Part shown: one piece after another, positions 36,404-45,238 of the stretch | Layout of the letters: every line of letters starts with the position of its first letter | How positions within the stretch are numbered: position 1 is the first letter of the stretch | Origin: Eubacteriales bacterium | GTDB taxonomy: Bacteria > Bacillota > Clostridia > Lachnospirales > Lachnospiraceae | NCBI GenBank assembly: GCA_030524745.1 | Contig: JAUNGC010000012.1 | Location: 1 to 64,000 of the forward strand | Direction of reading: 5' to 3' | Length of the DNA stretch: 64,000 bases | Translations under genes and position numbers: made by a program | Notes under the pieces: generated by a model | What the model was told of the DNA's origin: nothing | The model's input: only the letters and a program-made list of their open reading frames with translations | Databases searched by the model: none

Positions 36404-37234
36404 ATGGAAAAACGAATCATTCTCAAAGGGCTTCGGGTGGAAGAATTCATTCATCCCAGAGAAGTACAACTGCAGGATTCTGTCATCAACAGTCCGACGG
36501 TCCGAAAGCTGATCGAGTCGGTTGGCGATGTGAATCTCCGGATCAATAAAACGCGGATTCAGGGCACGTACATCCAGTTGTATCCCCATACCGCGCCCCG
36601 TGTGTTTGCAATTTTGAAAGATGTCTGCCGTATTCTGGACCATTCCGATATTCCGGAGTTATATGTATGGAAAAGCATGAATAACAGCATTATGCCCTGT
36701 ACGGCGGAGAAGGATTATCTGATTCTGTCCGATTACGTGCTGGAACAGTATGACGACGGGATGCTTTACTATGGTTTTGGCAATGCCATCGCCATGATCC
36801 GTGCGGGACATGTGAAGCTGACTACTGCCGCAGCCTATATGGGCTGCAATATCTGGACGGTTCTTCCGCAGATGAAATTCAAGGAATATCTCCATGCCGC
36901 CGACGCCACCTCGGACCGCGGGGGCCTGCTGGCCTGTCAGTCCCTTGCGGCAGCGGCGCGGTGCCATTTCCTGGAACTGGGTATGCCTCCTGCCGTGAGC
37001 CGTACCATGTTTGCCACGGATGAGGAAGCGGCGGATTATATCGAGCGCTATCTGTTCTCCGTGGCAGAGGAAAATGACCGTCAGCGCCTGACCACCCGCC
37101 TTGGCGAGATGTGGCAGTCGGCGGTTTACTTTGAGGCGGCCGCCAATCTGATGCTTGCCGATATGTACGTGTGGTATCGGAAGGAATATAAGCCGCTGCT
37201 GGAGAAATACCGTCGGGAGGGGGGATATCTGTGA
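36404..37234 (+). CDS. M48-like pseudopeptidase, first of three paralogues
   Basis: A 276-residue protein aligning with the M48 peptidase two genes downstream. LYVWKSMNNSIMPCTAEKDY, then LILSDYVLEQYDDGMLYYGF, corresponds to the segment leading into the active helix. The zinc motif is gone: where the third paralogue has GHELAHIRYGH, this one has GNAIAMIRAGH, so both His ligands and the catalytic Glu are missing. A downstream TSDRGGLLACQS matches the ADRGAA segment. It cannot be a zinc peptidase and may be a scaffold or substrate-binding partner. GGAGG is 5 bases before ATG 36404 (ATG 36392 overlaps the SD). It overlaps the next gene by 4 bases. Confidence 0.75.
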   Translation: MEKRIILKGLRVEEFIHPREVQLQDSVINSPTVRKLIESVGDVNLRINKTRIQGTYIQLYPHTAPRVFAILKDVCRILDHSDIPELYVWKSMNNSIMPCTAEKDYLILSDYVLEQYDDGMLYYGFGNAIAMIRAGHVKLTTAAAYMGCNIWTVLPQMKFKEYLHAADATSDRGGLLACQSLAAAARCHFLELGMPPAVSRTMFATDEEAADYIERYLFSVAEENDRQRLTTRLGEMWQSAVYFEAAANLMLADMYVWYRKEYKPLLEKYRREGGYL

Positions 37235-38031
37235 TAATTATGCCGGAACAATATCAGTTGGAAGAGGACAGCAGACTGATAGAGAAGATCGTAAATCACG
37301 AAGTGGCTGTTAAGATTTTTGACTGGATCAAATCGGAACATTTGGATGAAATTTACAATACCGTTTATGATTCCTCCTTTCTGAGGCTGAACGATACCGT
37401 TGCGCCGGCGCTGATGCAGCAGCTTCGCCGTGCCTGCGAGTTGTTCGGCCTGGAGGAGGTTCCGCCCGTATATGTGCTGCGGGATTTTGATGACACCATC
37501 AGCATCGGCGGCATTTCAACTCCCTTTCTGATCATTGCCGACCGCTATCTGGAAATGCTGGAGAGGGAGCGGCCGGAACTTTTGCTGGGCGTTTTGGCCG
37601 CTCAGGTCGGCGCGATTCAGGCGGGACACCACAGGGGACTGATTTTGTCCTGGCTGCTATCTTCCGTCGCGTCTCAGCTTCCGATCCCCGGCTTCATCCT
37701 GGGCGCGCTGGACGGCTTAATCAATGACTGGAAGCGCTGCAGGCTGTTTACCTGCGACAGGGCCATGTATCTGGCCGTGAGGGATTACCCTCTGGCGTTG
37801 CGGGGCATTCTGGCGGGGACGGTTCCCACCGATATTCTGGACAATATGGCGCTGGGTACCAAAAAGGATGCTTATCAGGCCCAGGTGAGGACTTTTATGG
37901 AAAACGGAGCGCTGGATGGACTCATCAATATGGCGAACTCTTTTCTTTCCGACACCAGTTGGCTGCCTCCCCGCTGTCATGCATTAGAAGAGTTTGCAAA
38001 TTCTCAAAGGAGGGTGTCGAATGGCTGCTGA
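37231..38031 (+). CDS. M48-like pseudopeptidase, second paralogue
   Basis: A 266-residue paralogue of the flanking genes. VPPVYVLRDFDDTISIGG and FLIIADRYLEMLERERPELL match the M48 pattern. The active helix reads LAAQVGAIQAGH, so HExxH is lost here too; LFTCDRAMYLA matches the later Asp-Arg segment. A hydrophobic stretch (about 128-150, LILSWLLSSVASQLPIPGFI) may contact the membrane. GTG 37231 is chosen: it overlaps the previous stop (GTGA) and lies behind GGAGGGGGG, whereas ATG 37240 is too far from the SD. Confidence 0.72.
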   Translation: MIIMPEQYQLEEDSRLIEKIVNHEVAVKIFDWIKSEHLDEIYNTVYDSSFLRLNDTVAPALMQQLRRACELFGLEEVPPVYVLRDFDDTISIGGISTPFLIIADRYLEMLERERPELLLGVLAAQVGAIQAGHHRGLILSWLLSSVASQLPIPGFILGALDGLINDWKRCRLFTCDRAMYLAVRDYPLALRGILAGTVPTDILDNMALGTKKDAYQAQVRTFMENGALDGLINMANSFLSDTSWLPPRCHALEEFANSQRRVSNGC

Positions 38032-39646
38032 TTTCAGACATGAGCAGGAACGGATGGCATGGGGCCTGCTGGAAAAGAATTCCGTGGTTCGTTTTGTGGT
38101 GGATGCCTACCAGGAATTTGTACAGGACCTGACTACCAACGCTTCCGCAAAAGGGCGCAATTTCCCGGTCACGCAGGAGACGGCGCCGCGGCTGTACCGG
38201 CTTTATCGTCTTGCGGCGGAACGGGTGGGAGTGAGCGAGCCGGTGCCGCTATATTTACAGATGGAATACAATCTGCAGGCAAAAACGGCAGGTACCGATG
38301 GGGACTGCGCTATTTTCGTTGACAGCGCCTGCATCGAGCAATATTCCGACACCCGCCTGCTTGCTTTGTTCGGGCATGAATTGGCCCATATCCGCTACGG
38401 ACATGTCCGGATGCTGAATATCAATGAAATGATGGACCAGGTGCTGACCTGGATCCCTTTTGGAGGCGTGGCTGCGGAGACGTTTAAGGCAACTCTGCTG
38501 GAATGGCGCAGGTTTGCAGATTATACCGCAGACAGAGGCGCAGCCATCGCGGCAGGCAGCGCAGACGCGGTTTTACAGAACCTGAGTCAAAGCATGGGAA
38601 GAGAACTGGACAGTGAAGGTGTGGATGCCGTGCTTCGGGAGGTTCCCGATGAAAAAGATCTGAAAATGGGCGTGACGGGTACGGCGCTGTTTCAGATCAT
38701 GATAAATTCCATTCAGGTACCCTACGGCGTTTGGCGCATGAAGCAGTTGAAGCAGTGGTGCGCGTCGGAGACCTGCCGGCAGACATTTCCGACCGTTTAC
38801 TATGGGACGCGCTCCGGATTCGGCCTGGAAGATGCGGATGATGGCGCGGCGCTGTATGAACAGTTCCGGGAAATGTGGGAAAAAAACAGGAAACGGGCGC
38901 TTGCTCTTCTGCATGCCGCGGCGGACTGCGGAAATATGCGCGCCAATACCCGGCTGGGCCGGTATTACTTAAACGGTATGGACGGCCTGAGAAAGGATGC
39001 GCACAATGGCCTGCTGCTTCTGCGGACGGCGGCATTGGCAGGTGATCCCGAAGCCTGGTACATACTGGCGGGGTGTTTTGAAACGGGATGCGGCAGTTTA
39101 CTGCCGCAGGATTCGGAGCGTTCAGCCTGGCTGTACTGTCTGGCGGCGTCTTCCGGCTACGGAGAGGGCGGCGACGGGAATTTAAGGCAGCTGCCTGCGA
39201 TCAGTCCCAAAAGCATGGAGAGCCTGATGAACTGGTTTACCGAAAATTTTTATGGAGGTCCTGCCATTTTCAATGAACTGGCGCCGGCGGAGGGATTGAA
39301 TTCCGATTGCTGTCCCGATATCGACGCCCTGCGGACCTGGCTCTGGATTCCCGGAAATGAGACTGTCTATATGACAGAGTTCGATATGGAGCAAAACGGG
39401 GGATTTTGCAGGGCAATTGCGATTGCAGCGACCGGCATTTATGTATTTGACGGTCAGGGACTGCCGTTTCGCCTGCCCTGGAAAAAGTTGAAAAGCTGCA
39501 GGATAGACGCGCGGAAAAAAGGGGAGAGAGTTACCCTGTTTCTGAATGAAAAGCCTCTTTGCAGCTACAACGCAAAACCGCCTGAACGTGCGGTAGGCGT
39601 CATGCTGGTTAAGATCAGAAAGATTCTGAACCCACAGAAATCATAG
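38021..39646 (+). CDS. M48-family zinc metallopeptidase with Sel1 repeats and PH-like tail
   Basis: A 541-residue protein, the only one of the three paralogues with an intact zinc motif: LFGHELAHIRYGHVRM (near residues 114-129). The third ligand position reads RFADYTADRGAA, so Asp replaces the usual Glu, which is unusual. Sel1-type repeats follow (about 285-385; MRANTRLGRYYLNGM, DPEAWYILAGCFETGCG). The C-terminal domain (about 455-541, IAATGIYVFDGQGLPFRLPW) resembles a bacterial PH-like fold. There is no signal peptide. AAGGAGGGTG precedes ATG 38021, inside the end of the previous gene. It is a natural candidate for cleaving a peptide or a protein partner of the cluster. Confidence 0.82.
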   Translation: MAADFRHEQERMAWGLLEKNSVVRFVVDAYQEFVQDLTTNASAKGRNFPVTQETAPRLYRLYRLAAERVGVSEPVPLYLQMEYNLQAKTAGTDGDCAIFVDSACIEQYSDTRLLALFGHELAHIRYGHVRMLNINEMMDQVLTWIPFGGVAAETFKATLLEWRRFADYTADRGAAIAAGSADAVLQNLSQSMGRELDSEGVDAVLREVPDEKDLKMGVTGTALFQIMINSIQVPYGVWRMKQLKQWCASETCRQTFPTVYYGTRSGFGLEDADDGAALYEQFREMWEKNRKRALALLHAAADCGNMRANTRLGRYYLNGMDGLRKDAHNGLLLLRTAALAGDPEAWYILAGCFETGCGSLLPQDSERSAWLYCLAASSGYGEGGDGNLRQLPAISPKSMESLMNWFTENFYGGPAIFNELAPAEGLNSDCCPDIDALRTWLWIPGNETVYMTEFDMEQNGGFCRAIAIAATGIYVFDGQGLPFRLPWKKLKSCRIDARKKGERVTLFLNEKPLCSYNAKPPERAVGVMLVKIRKILNPQKS

Positions 39647-39670
39647 ATATGATACAGGAGGGGATATGTT

Positions 39671-40066
39671 ATGGATAGCAATTTTATGATCGCCACATTA
39701 ACTGCGGCGGCAGCGGTCGGCGTTTTTGCGGCGGTGAAGAACGGACGGAAAAAGAAAACAGACTGGGCCGCCATACAAATTGTAGTCGAGGTATTTGGCG
39801 CGGCGCAGGCAAAAGACTGGTTTGAAGAAAAAACAGGAGGAGAGACGAAGGGCATGCGCCTGCTGACGGCTTATCTGACCCCTGAAATTCTTCGGGAATT
39901 GTCTGTCGACAGGGAAATTCCGGATCCGGCGCACTATCTTGTGCTGGGCGTTCTGGATGAAAGGAATCAGGTTCTGGACTATCAGTTTGTGAATTTTGAG
40001 CGATTGGAAGAAGGCTTCCGGAAGCTGCTGGACGATAACGGCGGAAGAGTCGTGATTACCTATTGA
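39671..40066 (+). CDS. Small cluster protein with N-terminal membrane segment
   Basis: A 131-residue protein I do not recognise. A hydrophobic segment (about 4-22, NFMIATLTAAAAVGVFAAV) precedes a basic patch (KNGRKKK) and a soluble domain. The C-terminus (LVLGVLDERNQVLDYQFVNF ... GGRVVITY) resembles that of the protein at 40956 (LLFGIDEKGEIKDIEFVEAE ... NNIIRICS), suggesting a shared fold. AGGAGGGG precedes ATG 39671. Confidence 0.7.
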   Translation: MDSNFMIATLTAAAAVGVFAAVKNGRKKKTDWAAIQIVVEVFGAAQAKDWFEEKTGGETKGMRLLTAYLTPEILRELSVDREIPDPAHYLVLGVLDERNQVLDYQFVNFERLEEGFRKLLDDNGGRVVITY

Positions 40067-40137
40067 TGAATGCGAAAGAACGGCTGCGGAAGTTTATATT
40101 CTGATTTTTATGGAGAAGCAAAAAGGAGGCGGCAAAT

Positions 40138-40500
40138 ATGGGTACCACATTGGAGGTCGCTGTGCAGTTGGTTTCCGCTGTGATCGAAGAAGGAAAAAAG
40201 GAACTGGAATTTATTGAAAACACAGTGGTGCCAAAGCTGCGGGCAAAAGTTGCCGGATGTCTGAATCGAAGCAATATCGGCCGGGCTGTACTGCAGGTTA
40301 TCCGGAAGGCCAAAATCAAACTCAAAGAAGACCGGCTGAAGCTGGCGATACAGGAAATGGTGGACCTGGAAGGCGTTCCGGTTATCACAGTGGATGTGCT
40401 GGACGAAATGATGGATGAGATTCAGCTTGAAATTGAACTGGAATGCGAACAGGTCGGCCCGGATCTGCGGCCGGGTGATATCATTTATGAACAGGTGTAA
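40138..40500 (+). CDS. Hypothetical cluster protein (120 aa)
   Basis: A soluble protein of mixed helices and strands, not recognised. It starts MGTTLEVAVQLVSAVIEEGK, has a basic middle (IRKAKIKLKEDRLKLAI) and an acidic C-terminus (DEMMDEIQLEIELECEQVG). AGGAGGCGG precedes ATG 40138. The strong SD and tight spacing to its neighbours mark it as part of the operon. Confidence 0.7.
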   Translation: MGTTLEVAVQLVSAVIEEGKKELEFIENTVVPKLRAKVAGCLNRSNIGRAVLQVIRKAKIKLKEDRLKLAIQEMVDLEGVPVITVDVLDEMMDEIQLEIELECEQVGPDLRPGDIIYEQV

Positions 40501-40520
40501 ATTGGTCGGGGAGGATGTCA

Positions 40521-40925
40521 ATGATATACGATTTTGAGTCGGGCTATTCAGAAAAGACAGAAAAACCTCAAATTGTCAGGAAGGACAGCGCCCTGGATGC
40601 GATACAGCGGAAACTCTATGAGGCGTTGGAAAAGGAGAAATCCGTCAGGGTATTTACGATGCAGGACGCAAAGTTGTATTTTTTGCAGATGCGGGAAAAA
40701 AATCCGGCGGCATATAAGTGTCTGGTGCATATTGAAAGCAGCGGGCAAGGGCATGAGATCATCCAGATTCTGCTGGGGGAAAGCGGAGAACCTTTGTATT
40801 CTACCAGCAAGGAAGTTTATGGACGAAAGCTTCGCGCCGATGCATTGGAACAGGCGGTTGTCGACCGCCTGGCGGGCAGAACCGGCTTTATTATGGAATG
40901 CGGGAAGCCGGAAGAAGCTTTGTAA
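40521..40925 (+). CDS. Hypothetical cluster protein (134 aa)
   Basis: A soluble protein, not recognised. The first half is charged and helical (ALDAIQRKLYEALEKEKSVR, VFTMQDAKLYFLQMREKNPA) and the second half beta-rich (YKCLVHIESSGQGHEIIQIL). ATG 40521 is chosen because the SD GGGGAGG ends at 40514, directly against ATG 40515. Confidence 0.68.
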   Translation: MIYDFESGYSEKTEKPQIVRKDSALDAIQRKLYEALEKEKSVRVFTMQDAKLYFLQMREKNPAAYKCLVHIESSGQGHEIIQILLGESGEPLYSTSKEVYGRKLRADALEQAVVDRLAGRTGFIMECGKPEEAL

Positions 40926-40955
40926 ATTACATTCAGAGATAAAGGAGAGAAAATT

Positions 40956-41306
40956 ATGGATCCGATTACATGGGGGCTGTTTCTCATCGCAATAGCGGCT
41001 GCGGCGTACGGGATTACAAAACTGGTTATTCTTACGGCGACCTGGCTTAAAACAAAGCTGAAAAAAATTCTGAGCGGAAAGAAAGAGGTTGTCGGCATTA
41101 ACGGCGATAAACTCAAAAGCATTCTTGCGGACATTGCCGAGGAAACGGAAGCGATTTCCGTAGATGATCTGGATATGCTGCTGTTTGGGATCGACGAGAA
41201 GGGTGAAATCAAAGATATCGAATTTGTGGAAGCTGAAGAGGGGCTGGATTCGGCCGCCGCTGCATTTATGGACAGAAATAATAATATCATCCGCATTTGC
41301 AGCTGA
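40956..41306 (+). CDS. Small cluster protein with N-terminal membrane segment (116 aa)
   Basis: A hydrophobic N-terminal helix (about 3-28, PITWGLFLIAIAAAAYGITK) is followed by a basic stretch (KTKLKKILSGKKEVV) and a small soluble domain whose end resembles that of the 131-residue protein at 39671. The two are probably divergent paralogues. AAGGAGAG precedes ATG 40956. Confidence 0.7.
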   Translation: MDPITWGLFLIAIAAAAYGITKLVILTATWLKTKLKKILSGKKEVVGINGDKLKSILADIAEETEAISVDDLDMLLFGIDEKGEIKDIEFVEAEEGLDSAAAAFMDRNNNIIRICS

Positions 41307-41320
41307 AAGGAGTGCAGAAT

Positions 41321-42628
41321 ATGAAACTTGCAGTGCTTTTTTCCGCGTCCAGCCGGCCTTTGTCCGGCGGCAGCGATTGGGAAACGATCCGTGATGCAGT
41401 GAAAGAGTGTTTTATTCAGGCATACGGCACAGATTCTGATCTGCAAATCGGATTTGGAGAGGCGAATGCGCCCGGGTACGACGTAGTGCTTGCCTTTGAC
41501 GCATACCCGAATATCGGCTTTAACCCCATCCAGAAGCGCAACCAGTTCCGGGACGGGGTAGCCCGGCGGCTGTATGAACTGCTGCCCCGGGAATCCGGCT
41601 ATGCAGGCAGAGTGGCTGTCTGCCTGGAAAAAGAGATCAGACGTGCGGCCCCGCAGTCTGCCGGTACGGCAAAGCCTTCGCAGGAGCCGGGCCCGCAGGA
41701 AGAATACCGCAGTTTCGCCCGGGAATTTACGGCGGAGGAACCGAAATTTACCTTTGACCGCCTTGTTCTGGCAGAGGATGTGCGACAGCGCATCCTGGAA
41801 CAGATCTGCATCCTGGAAAACCGGGATAAGCTGTTTCGGGAATGGGGGCTTGCCGCCATTGCCAGTCCTTCCGTGCTTCTGAATCTTTACGGCGATTCCG
41901 GAACCGGCAAATCCATGGCGGCAGAGGCGATAGCGAACCGCCTGGGCAAAAAGATTCTGCGGGTTTCTTATGCGGACATTGAGAGCAAATATCATGGGGA
42001 AGGCCCAAAGCGTCTGAAGGGGATTTTCCTGGCGGCCACTGAGCAGGACGCCGTGCTGTTCATCGATGAGGCGGACTCCCTGCTTTCCGCGCGCCTGAGC
42101 AATGTCACGCAGGGTTCCGAACAGGCGATCAATTCCATGCGCAGCCAGCTGCTCATCAGCCTGGAAAATCACGACGGTATTGTAATTTTTGCCACGAATC
42201 TGATTGAGAATTATGATAAGGCTTTTCGCACCCGTCTGCTCAGCGTGGAGATGAAGCGTCCGGACGCCGCCCAGCGACGGCAGATCTGGTACAATCATTT
42301 GTATCCTGTGGGAGAGGGCCGCATCCGGCTGAATATTCCGCTGGCGCAGGACATAGATCTGGAAAAACTGGCCGGCTTTGATTTTTGCGGCCGGGATATC
42401 CGCAACGCGGTGAAGCAGGCGTGTGTCGCGGTAGTGGTCCGGGGCGGGAATATTGTCTGCCAGGAGGATCTGATGTGCGCCTGTGAACGCATTGAAGCGG
42501 AACTAAAGGCATTGGCCCGCGCCTCTGCAAAAGTCAATCCCGGGATCAGGCCTCTGGCGGAAGAGGAGGAAAATAAGATTACGCAGCAGCTTAAGCAGAA
42601 GCTGGCGGGAAAGAAAGCGGAATTATAG
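41321..42628 (+). CDS. AAA+ ATPase of the cluster
   Basis: A 435-residue protein. The N-terminal 120 residues are specific to this family (LAVLFSASSRPLSGGSDWET; ANAPGYDVVLAFDAYPNIGF). A Pro/Gln-rich linker leads into one classic AAA+ module: Walker A GDSGTGKS (about 191-198), Walker B AVLFIDEADSLLS, sensor 1 GIVIFATNL and an arginine-finger region AFRTRLLSVE. It resembles FtsH/Spastin-type unfoldase motors that remodel proteins or feed proteases. AAAGGAG is 7 bases before ATG 41321. Its neighbours suggest it powers a protein-handling machine together with the M48 and Hsp70-like proteins. Confidence 0.88.
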   Translation: MKLAVLFSASSRPLSGGSDWETIRDAVKECFIQAYGTDSDLQIGFGEANAPGYDVVLAFDAYPNIGFNPIQKRNQFRDGVARRLYELLPRESGYAGRVAVCLEKEIRRAAPQSAGTAKPSQEPGPQEEYRSFAREFTAEEPKFTFDRLVLAEDVRQRILEQICILENRDKLFREWGLAAIASPSVLLNLYGDSGTGKSMAAEAIANRLGKKILRVSYADIESKYHGEGPKRLKGIFLAATEQDAVLFIDEADSLLSARLSNVTQGSEQAINSMRSQLLISLENHDGIVIFATNLIENYDKAFRTRLLSVEMKRPDAAQRRQIWYNHLYPVGEGRIRLNIPLAQDIDLEKLAGFDFCGRDIRNAVKQACVAVVVRGGNIVCQEDLMCACERIEAELKALARASAKVNPGIRPLAEEEENKITQQLKQKLAGKKAEL

Positions 42629-42657
42629 TTTTTCTTTCGATAAAAGGAGGAAACGGT

Positions 42658-43815
42658 ATGATGGAATTTACAGAGGAGCAAAGAACTCTGTTGATAGAAC
42701 AGGCCCGGCAATGTCTGGAACAGGCAGAACAGGGACAATCAACCCGCGATATTATGGCCCGGATTTATATGGACGGACTGGATCATAAGACGTTGGAACA
42801 GGGACAGATGATGGCGGAAGCCATTCTGGAAGGTGTAAACGCATTTGACAGCAATTTCGCCGCGGCGAAGGATGATCTGGAACGCTGGCTGGACAAAACC
42901 CTTTCCAAAATGGCGGCCGGCAAATCGCCCCGGGAGCGCTGTGCCTGTTGGTTAAAGGTTACCGCCGCTGTCAATGCGGTATCGGCTTTGGATAATTTGC
43001 AGCTTGACGAAGCGGAGAAAGACAGGATACTGGCAGAATTGGATGCGATTACGATCAGCGAAGAGGAAGCCACCCCTGAACTGGAGTCAGAGCTTTATAA
43101 GGGGGTAAAAGCTGCTCTGGAAAACTCCGGCGTGATGTTCTGTGCGCTGGTTGGCCAGCAGGAGTTATTTCGGGGGATGGAAAATATAAGCGACGCCGCT
43201 GAGGTGCTGCTGGATTTCGGCAGCCGGGAGATCAATTTCCGCGCGGTGGCATCCATGATCGCTTATACCAATGTCAAGAACGGTACTTTTGATAATATTC
43301 CGGCGGACATGAAACCGGAACAGATCACCGTCATGGTATGCGCGCAGATCGAACAGATGCGGATAATGGATGCGGTCAGAAGAAAGCAAATGACGATGGA
43401 AACCGCAGCGCTGCTTTTGAAAATTCTGGGCGCTGTCTCTATGACCGTGCTGGCGTTAGAGACTTCAGCGCTGATCGGCATATTGGCGATGAAGCTGCAG
43501 TTTGGCATTCTTTCCATTCCGATCGCCCTGTTTATGGGATTGGCTTTCGGCCATTTTCTGACCGGCGGTTTTGAAGAATGGTGCAGAGCGAGCGACGAAG
43601 CGGTGGATTTCTGCAGTGTTCCTGTTCAGGCGCTGGTTGTTGCGGCGGACAATCTGGCCGACTATATGCGGGAAAATGTCTGGCCGGAGTTTTGCCGGAT
43701 CGTCAGTTCCGTAGGGGACCGTCTGAAGCAGTATGCCGCAGGAATTGCCGGCAGAAAGACAGAACCGATGGAAGAAAGCGCTGTCGGGATGACATTGGAG
43801 CCGATTCCGGATTAA
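42658..43815 (+). CDS. Membrane protein of the cluster (385 aa)
   Basis: Not recognised. A helical, acidic cytoplasmic part (1-240) is followed by two hydrophobic segments (about 245-270 and 275-300, LLLKILGAVSMTVLALETSA; LSIPIALFMGLAFGHFLTGG) and a C-terminal helical part. It could anchor the AAA+ and Hsp70-like partners at the membrane. AGGAGG lies 7 bases before ATG 42658. Confidence 0.72.
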   Translation: MMEFTEEQRTLLIEQARQCLEQAEQGQSTRDIMARIYMDGLDHKTLEQGQMMAEAILEGVNAFDSNFAAAKDDLERWLDKTLSKMAAGKSPRERCACWLKVTAAVNAVSALDNLQLDEAEKDRILAELDAITISEEEATPELESELYKGVKAALENSGVMFCALVGQQELFRGMENISDAAEVLLDFGSREINFRAVASMIAYTNVKNGTFDNIPADMKPEQITVMVCAQIEQMRIMDAVRRKQMTMETAALLLKILGAVSMTVLALETSALIGILAMKLQFGILSIPIALFMGLAFGHFLTGGFEEWCRASDEAVDFCSVPVQALVVAADNLADYMRENVWPEFCRIVSSVGDRLKQYAAGIAGRKTEPMEESAVGMTLEPIPD

Positions 43816-43839
43816 GTTGTGACAAAAAGGAAGATGGAT

Positions 43840-45237
43840 ATGCAAAAACTCCATATTTTAAAAATAAACGGCCATGCGGTGCTGAATTTTCTGGATCTGC
43901 AGGAACATTTCTCGCCCTGGGCGATCTGGGAACAGCAGGAAGCTTACGCTTCCTTTGTACGGGTGCACAGTTTGCCTCTGACGGTCTGGCAGGTCAGAGA
44001 AAACGGCGTGCTCCAGCCGCTTCAATATGCGGGTAAGGAATTCTGGATGGATTTACTGGAAAAAAATCTGTGCGGCGCGGCATTTCCTGCCGGAAGAGAC
44101 GCGTCGGAATGTCTGGATGCTTTGCTCCGCGGGAAATACAAAGATGAACTTCTCAAAGAGAACGCATCCGGACTTCTGGAGCAGGAACGTCTGGCGCAGC
44201 GGATTGATGAGAAACTTCGGTATATTATGTCCGGCGCCAGACTGAAGGAGACTCCGGAGGATATCAAAACGGCCATTTTGCTGCTGGCAATCTGTCAATT
44301 GGCTGAGATGGATGCTGAAAAGCAGGATTTCCAGAGATGGACAGAGACGCTGCAGAGCGATACAACAAAAACTGCGTCCGGGGAGAAGGAGGAAAAAAGT
44401 CAGGATCATTCTGTCTCCGGGACCGCAAGCCGGACGGAGACAGCAGCGGCGGAGCAGGACATTAATGATTTCCCGCAGGCGGACAGAGTTGCCCTGAAGG
44501 CGCGGACGCAGCCCTATTGCTATTGGTATCATACCGAAGACAGGCTGACCGGTAAAAAGATCAGGACTGTTCGGATAGAGGCGATATCCGGCGAACAGGG
44601 CGACGGGCGGGTCACGCTTTTGTTTTACCGTCCGGACGGAAGTCAGGCGCAGAAAGTGGAATTACTGGCGGGAGAATACCGGGACTGCACGGTATCCGGG
44701 GGCAGGCTGATCGGTTTTCTTCCGACTATGAGCATCAGCGAAACGTTGTGTATGGCGCGCAGTAACTACCATTCTTCGGAAATCCGAATTATTCCCCGCA
44801 ACGCCAGCGAGTGGATTCTTAATGCAGACGCGGAAACCGCCCGCAAGATCACCAGCTTTTCTGCCGGCGACAATACCAGAGACGGATTCTTATATATCCG
44901 AAATGGCAGGCTGATAAAAGCTTACTATAAGCCTGCTGAAAACTACACCATCCGCCAGAAGCTGGATTTGATCGATGACCGGCTTGTGGAGGTTCGTCTG
45001 ATACCGGAGGGCTATATCCTGCTGACAGAGTATGGCGAGGTTATTTCAAGCGATCCTGAATGGAACGGCCGTACCGGCGTGATAACCCTGTATCCCCGGA
45101 ATAAAGCGGCGTGGCCGGCCAGTCTGGAAGCTGATCCGGAAAATATGCGGGAGTTTGCCCGGGATGAGAGCGGCGGGAATTTTGCGGTTCGGACTGCGGA
45201 CGACAGGGTGCTTTGCTGCTGGCAGAAAGGAGAGTAA
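43840..45237 (+). CDS. Hypothetical cluster protein (465 aa)
   Basis: Not recognised. An N-terminal domain (1-170, starting MQKLHILKINGHAVLNFLDL) is helical. A low-complexity Thr/Ser/Glu/Ala linker follows (about 178-215). The C-terminal half is beta-rich, with several Tyr/Gly strand pairs (GFLYIRNGRLIKAYYKP; VEVRLIPEGYILLTEYGEVI), suggesting a beta-sandwich or partial propeller. GGAAG is suitably spaced for ATG 43840; in-frame starts at 43819 and 43834 are less well placed. It ends one base before the next start. Confidence 0.68.
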   Translation: MQKLHILKINGHAVLNFLDLQEHFSPWAIWEQQEAYASFVRVHSLPLTVWQVRENGVLQPLQYAGKEFWMDLLEKNLCGAAFPAGRDASECLDALLRGKYKDELLKENASGLLEQERLAQRIDEKLRYIMSGARLKETPEDIKTAILLLAICQLAEMDAEKQDFQRWTETLQSDTTKTASGEKEEKSQDHSVSGTASRTETAAAEQDINDFPQADRVALKARTQPYCYWYHTEDRLTGKKIRTVRIEAISGEQGDGRVTLLFYRPDGSQAQKVELLAGEYRDCTVSGGRLIGFLPTMSISETLCMARSNYHSSEIRIIPRNASEWILNADAETARKITSFSAGDNTRDGFLYIRNGRLIKAYYKPAENYTIRQKLDLIDDRLVEVRLIPEGYILLTEYGEVISSDPEWNGRTGVITLYPRNKAAWPASLEADPENMREFARDESGGNFAVRTADDRVLCCWQKGE

Positions 45238-45238
45238 T

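Noticed and set aside
40817-42298. A 493-codon open frame on the minus strand
   Set aside because: It lies opposite the AAA+ gene and its neighbour, has no recognisable domain, and its composition is that of an antisense shadow; the + strand genes have clear motifs and SD sites.
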